Shown in pieces: positions 13,362 to 16,894 of a stretch of 16,894 nt of DNA. Under the pieces are notes generated by a model. It was given only the letters and a program-made list of their open reading frames with translations, was not told where the DNA came from and searched no databases. The stretch lies in assembly GCA_023622465.1 (NCBI GenBank), contig JAMNZE010000108.1, forward strand, positions 1 through 16,894, given 5' to 3'. The position numbers were made by a program, and so were the translations under genes. How positions within the stretch are numbered: the stretch's first letter is position 1; the number at the start of each line of letters is the position of its first letter. This DNA is from UBA5500 sp023622465. GTDB lineage: Bacteria; Bacillota; UBA994; UBA5500.

Positions 13362-14729
13362 TTAGCGGGGGCTCCAAAGGCCCGGTCCCACAACCTCCAC
13401 ACTGCCCTTGGCGCCCACTATCTTTTCATAGATCTCTATCACACCGGCATTATATTTGATCAACCCATGGCCAGTTAGCGAACAATAGTCACTGACGATA
13501 GCCCCATCAACACTGGCACTGCCGGCAATGTGCACTTCCGCATTGGGCGCATAAACGAGCGAAACTTGTGCAGTGCCGCTACCGGAGATGTCCACTTCCC
13601 GCCCACCGGTAATAATGTGTCCCTCCATTTTTCCCGAGCCGGCTATTTTCACGTCAGCCCTTTCCGCCTGCAGGGTTCCCTTAAAAACGCCATTACCTGT
13701 CAGGGAAAAATCCTTCCCCCCATAGTAATGAATAAGCACCTGCTCCGGTTGTCCGTTGCCGTTAAACATGCCACTGGCGGCAATCTTAATCTCGTCCTCC
13801 ACATACAACACCAGCTTGCCGGTGCCTTCAATCGACAATTTACCGCTGCCGCTGACCTCCAGTTTTCCTACCCGTATATGGCGTTGGCCAGCCCCCACGT
13901 GTACCTGCAGCTCGCTTTGGACTATGATCTCGGGAAAATATCCGTCTTCATAGATGTGGTGGGTTGGTCCCGGGTTCCAACCGGCGTACAGGGAGGGCTT
14001 TGTTGGTAGAGTGGGTAACGCCGGCATGGTGACCGGTGGATACTGGCGCTCTTTGGCTAGGGTGCCTACTGTTCCCTCCACCGCTGAATCGAGAGTTTTC
14101 CAGCCAGGCAAGGAAACCACCCGCTGGGGATCAGCGCCGGGTCCCAAGGTCAGATTGCCCGTAATGTGGCTAGTACCGGTCATTTCAATACTGCCGGGCA
14201 AAACCGCGTTGGACACCACATGGCCCTCAATGGTGGAGCTGCCGGTAAGCCTAAAGCCTTCGCCGCCAAACAACACCATATCTAAAACCCCATCCCCATG
14301 GCCGGGCCGAATGATCACTTTAAAACGCCGACGGGTCACCTGGGCCCAGCGTTCGGCCAATTGGGGAATGCCGCGGGCTTGCACCACCAACTGGTATTCG
14401 TCGCCGGTCAAATGTTGCAAACGGGCGCTGGCCTCATAGGTGCCGGTGCTCAGAGGATGAAGGGGCTCTGTCACAATAAAGGGGGAGTCGCCAACTAGGG
14501 TCTGGGGATCCCACCCGACCTGGCTGGCCAGTTCCTGTAGTCGGGTCAGGGCAGCCAGCCGGCCGTGCTCCAAGCCCGCCTCAGCCAAATAGAAGGCCTG
14601 GGTTTTCAACTGGGCTTGCTTACTGGCGTTTAGCCCTCCGTTGGCCAACTGCAGAACTGGCACTGCCAGCAGCAATATGAGGCCCGTCAGCAACAAGACG
14701 CTGGAAAGCACACCTCCTTTGGCATTCAC
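13362..14729 (-). CDS. PilX-like minor pilin with beta-solenoid body
   Basis: This protein of about 455 residues begins with a hydrophobic N-terminal helix (LSSVLLLTGLILLLAVPVLQL) and the PilX-type continuation QAFYLAEAGLEHGRL, without a classic GFTLIE cleavage site. From about residue 155 the body is glycine-rich with repeats such as LTGSSTIEGHV, MTGTSHITGNL, VSGSGKLSIEG, LTGNGVFKGTL, IAGSGKMEGHI, ISGSGTAQVSL and IAGSASVDGAI. These look like rungs of a beta-solenoid of the bactofilin/DUF7305 type. It is far longer than proteobacterial PilX (about 170-200), so it may display a large adhesive tip domain; that is inference. GTG at 14729, eight bases after GGGAGG, is preferred over the GTG at 14738 that overlaps the ribosome site. 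Confidence 0.85.
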   Translation of the reverse strand: MNAKGGVLSSVLLLTGLILLLAVPVLQLANGGLNASKQAQLKTQAFYLAEAGLEHGRLAALTRLQELASQVGWDPQTLVGDSPFIVTEPLHPLSTGTYEASARLQHLTGDEYQLVVQARGIPQLAERWAQVTRRRFKVIIRPGHGDGVLDMVLFGGEGFRLTGSSTIEGHVVSNAVLPGSIEMTGTSHITGNLTLGPGADPQRVVSLPGWKTLDSAVEGTVGTLAKERQYPPVTMPALPTLPTKPSLYAGWNPGPTHHIYEDGYFPEIIVQSELQVHVGAGQRHIRVGKLEVSGSGKLSIEGTGKLVLYVEDEIKIAASGMFNGNGQPEQVLIHYYGGKDFSLTGNGVFKGTLQAERADVKIAGSGKMEGHIITGGREVDISGSGTAQVSLVYAPNAEVHIAGSASVDGAIVSDYCSLTGHGLIKYNAGVIEIYEKIVGAKGSVEVVGPGLWSPR

Positions 14730-14734
14730 CCCTA

Positions 14735-15295
14735 TCACCTCCCAAAGGGTATCGTGCGGGGATAGGTCTGTCCCTGACTGGCGGGTCGTTGCCCGAAGGT
14801 TATCCGGGCCTGCAGTTGCAGGCTAAAGCTGTCTTGGTTTTCTGTTACGGTGGTGCTGACGGGAACTATATTAGGGCTCTGCTCCATATCTAACAAGAAG
14901 GAGCGAACCGCTTGATAATTCGGGGCTATAACACGGAGGTTAATCTGCTCCGCCTCAATCTCTAGGCTCCGCACCTCACATCGCAGGCGTTGGCCCAGGT
15001 CCACCACATAGTCGATCGCATCCTGCTCATGGGAAATAGCGCTAAGCTGGGCTTGCAAAGCAGCTTGTTCTGCCTGCAAATCCTGTAAAAGGGCCTGGGT
15101 GGCCCTATCTTGTCTCTGCCACTCCTGCCGCAGCGCCAGTTCCTGCTCCCCCTGCTGCAGTTGTTGGCCCAATGCCAAGTTTTGCTCCCACAGGGGCGCA
15201 AAGAGCCAGTAATAAAAGCCCATACCCGTCCCCAGCCCAATTAATAGGAAAAGCAAGATCCATTCGCGCCAGCTTAATCGGGGAATTTTAATCAT
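14735..15295 (-). CDS. pilO: Type IV pilus inner-membrane protein PilO
   Basis: This 186-residue protein has a short basic N-terminus, one membrane segment (ILLFLLIGLGTGMGFYYWL, about 13-31), a Gln/Leu-rich coiled coil (about 38-90, repeated QQL/EQEL/QAEQAAL), and a small alpha/beta domain at the C-terminus. This is the PilO plan. PilO pairs with PilN across the membrane and helps align the pilus assembly machinery. ATG at 15295 follows GGAGG and overlaps pilN by 8 bases. Similarity at residue level is low in this family, so the call rests on architecture and position after pilN. Confidence 0.87.
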   Translation of the reverse strand: MIKIPRLSWREWILLFLLIGLGTGMGFYYWLFAPLWEQNLALGQQLQQGEQELALRQEWQRQDRATQALLQDLQAEQAALQAQLSAISHEQDAIDYVVDLGQRLRCEVRSLEIEAEQINLRVIAPNYQAVRSFLLDMEQSPNIVPVSTTVTENQDSFSLQLQARITFGQRPASQGQTYPRTIPFGR

Positions 15296-15830
15296 AGCCC
15301 CCCACCTCCCTCAGCTGGAGCGTCACCGTAAAGGTGTAGCCACTGTCGGCCATGCTGCTGATGGTGCCAAACTGGATACTGCTAAACTGACGGGTCTGCT
15401 GCAAATTGGTATACAACTGGCCAATGGGAGCGAGAGCATCACTCTGACAGGTCAAGCTGATGCGCCCCTGATCAATTACAATCTGTTGGGCATTAATTTG
15501 GGCGGGGAGTAGGCTGGCAAGTAAGTCTAGGGTGGGCACCATCATTCCTCGGGTGTTGGTAGTAATTAATTCCTGCAGGTCACGAATGGATTGGGTTAAT
15601 TCTTGCCGGGCTACCACCCGCTGCGCCACCGGTTCCAGGGCCTGAATGGCCTCACTGGTTGTGTGTAGGCGCACCTGCAAACTATTTTGCTGCCAAAAGG
15701 CTAAACCGTAGATGATGCCTAATAGCAGCAGCCACCCCAGAGCGCCACCCATGACTATCCGGGGCAGGGCCAGTTGCAGACGCTGTCGCCGCTGTGTACT
15801 TAAATCGGGCAAGAGGTTAATCGGTTGCAT
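15288..15830 (-). CDS. pilN: Type IV pilus inner-membrane protein PilN
   Basis: This 180-residue protein begins with a short cytoplasmic N-terminus containing INLLPDL, the motif that binds PilM in known systems. A membrane segment (about 27-45, MGGALGWLLLLGIIYGLAF), a coiled coil (about 48-92) and a C-terminal alpha/beta domain follow. It links cytoplasmic PilM to PilO. ATG at 15830 follows GGAGG by nine bases and overlaps the pilM end by 14 bases, so the two are translationally coupled. Confidence 0.93.
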   Translation of the reverse strand: MQPINLLPDLSTQRRQRLQLALPRIVMGGALGWLLLLGIIYGLAFWQQNSLQVRLHTTSEAIQALEPVAQRVVARQELTQSIRDLQELITTNTRGMMVPTLDLLASLLPAQINAQQIVIDQGRISLTCQSDALAPIGQLYTNLQQTRQFSSIQFGTISSMADSGYTFTVTLQLREVGGYD

Positions 15831-16894
15831 CGGCCACCACCTCCCCCAGCGCTAAACCGATGGCCACGGCCAGAATCGGCCCCCACTGGGTGGCGTCGGT
15901 TGTCACCGCTGGCAAATGGGTACAGGGGTTGCCGGCAACCACCAGCGGTGGCTCCATTTCTAAGCGGGTGAACAACTCCTGCATATGGCTGGCTAAGACC
16001 GGAATTAGACCGGTCAACCGGGAACCACCGCCAATGATACTCATTTGCCGCATCATCGTGGACCGATTTTCCACCTGATAAAATTCTAGGGAAATGCTTA
16101 TTTGGCGCAGCAACCGCTCTAAAATGGGCTGAATATGCGGATAGATAGGGCTGGCGGAATCCACCCCATATTGAAACTTAAGCTCCTCCGCCTCCTGCCA
16201 GCTGATTTGTTTGGCAGTGGCAATGCTCTCGGTAAAATCGTTGCCGGCCACCCCAATTACCCGCACCAGCTGCAGCTCATGGCCTTGAAAAATGCTTAAG
16301 TTGCTGGTGCCCGCCCCCATATCGAGCACCACGGTGGTTTCCTCAGGGCCGGCTGGAGCTAGGGCGCCGGTCATGCGCAAAGAACGCATAGCTGCTAGGG
16401 GCTCGATATCCACCCGGGTAGCCCGCACACCGCAGCTTTGTAAAAATTCCACAAAATCCACTATCGGCTGTTTTAAAGAGCCTACTAGCAGCACCTGCAT
16501 CCGATTGGAGGGCAATTCTCGCAATACTTGAAAATCGGCGGCCAGCTCTTCAGCCGGAATCCCGAAATAGTGGTCGGCCTGCACCGCAAGTACCTGTCTA
16601 AATTCCTCGGCCGGCATTTTGGGTACTTCAACCTGGCGAATGATCAAACTCTGGCCGGTAAGCACCGTTGCCGCCGGCAAGGAACGGACCCCCATTTCAC
16701 GGAGCATTTCCTTAAGCACCATCCGCACCTGGGCCCGGTCCCTGATTACGCCATTTTCCACCGCCTGAGTTGGCGTCGGTTGTATTAGAAAACGGTCGAG
16801 GGCCAAAGGGCCCTCTCTATCCTCCTGTTTTAGACGCACCAACTTGATGGCCCCATTGCCCACATCTAAGCCGTAATAGTATCTTGTTTTACGA
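15817..16894 (-). CDS. pilM: Type IV pilus actin-like ATPase PilM, 5' end outside window
   Basis: The open frame continues to the window edge. The visible N-terminal part reads RKTRYYYGLDVGNGAIKLVRL-like, where GLDVGNGAIK is the first phosphate-binding loop of the actin/FtsA fold. The real start is therefore a few codons outside the window, and the GTG at 16863 lies inside this loop and is not the start. VVLDMGAGTSNLSIF is the second phosphate loop and IIGGGSRLTGLIPVL the adenosine motif. PilM is a cytoplasmic ring component that binds the PilN tail and connects the platform to the motor ATPases. At least 358 residues are visible, so nearly the whole protein is here. Confidence 0.93.
   Translation of the reverse strand, partial: RKTRYYYGLDVGNGAIKLVRLKQEDREGPLALDRFLIQPTPTQAVENGVIRDRAQVRMVLKEMLREMGVRSLPAATVLTGQSLIIRQVEVPKMPAEEFRQVLAVQADHYFGIPAEELAADFQVLRELPSNRMQVLLVGSLKQPIVDFVEFLQSCGVRATRVDIEPLAAMRSLRMTGALAPAGPEETTVVLDMGAGTSNLSIFQGHELQLVRVIGVAGNDFTESIATAKQISWQEAEELKFQYGVDSASPIYPHIQPILERLLRQISISLEFYQVENRSTMMRQMSIIGGGSRLTGLIPVLASHMQELFTRLEMEPPLVVAGNPCTHLPAVTTDATQWGPILAVAIGLALGEVVADATD

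Noticed and set aside
13530..14439. Plus-strand frames of about 160 codons opposite the large PilX-like gene
   Set aside because: They mirror the glycine-rich repeats of the real gene and have no start context or known motif.
1..16894. Mobile elements, CRISPR arrays, tRNA or rRNA genes
   Set aside because: No transposase, integrase, direct-repeat array, tRNA cloverleaf or rRNA stretch was recognised on either strand.

Overview
The window looks like a chromosomal segment of an anaerobic, Gram-positive clostridial bacterium, probably of the Peptococcaceae/Moorella-like group. The evidence is a clostridial-type multimeric [FeFe] hydrogenase, the redox repressor Rex, a Firmicutes-style pilM-pilN-pilO cluster with minor prepilins, strong AGGAGG ribosome binding sites, and frequent GTG and TTG starts. 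No RNA gene, insertion sequence, phage gene or CRISPR array was seen. Every gene I accept is on the minus strand, so transcription runs from high to low coordinates. Both ends cut a gene.

Region 1 (16894 to 11123) is a type IV pilus operon. It starts with pilM (5' end outside the window), pilN and pilO, followed by five minor-pilin-type units: a large PilX-like protein with a beta-solenoid body, a PilV-like and a PilW-like prepilin, a second PilX-like protein split over two reading frames, and a FimT/GspH-like prepilin. PilM, PilN and PilO would form the cytoplasmic and membrane alignment platform, and the minor pilins would prime or cap the fibre. A hairpin with a T-rich tail at 11081-11115 probably ends this operon.

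Region 2 (10997 to 6091) holds housekeeping genes: a membrane-anchored M14 metallocarboxypeptidase (apparently with an ATT start), an M24 aminopeptidase, elongation factor P, a long variant of class II fructose-bisphosphate aldolase, and Rex. The last four are closely spaced and probably form one operon from a TATAAT promoter near 9824, ending at a strong terminator at 6050-6084.

Region 3 (6032 to 1) is an [FeFe] hydrogenase operon behind a clear sigma-A promoter (TTGACG, 17 bases, TAATAT). Its order is a cysteine-less thioredoxin-fold protein, HydB (NuoF-like flavin/NADH subunit), HydA (H-cluster subunit), HydC (NuoE-like), a small [2Fe-2S] thioredoxin-fold ferredoxin, and a partial HydS-like sensory hydrogenase. 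HydABC would couple NADH and reduced ferredoxin to H2 (confurcation/bifurcation). HydS would sense H2 or redox state, and Rex, encoded just upstream, is the likely NADH/NAD+-responsive repressor of the operon.

The most unusual points are the split PilX-like gene with a CTT-TAA junction like the prfB +1 frameshift site, the cysteine-less ferredoxin-fold protein opening the hydrogenase operon, the TSCSP variant of the HydA L1 motif, two genes that seem to need rare start codons (CTG and ATT), and a perfect hairpin over a prepilin start site.
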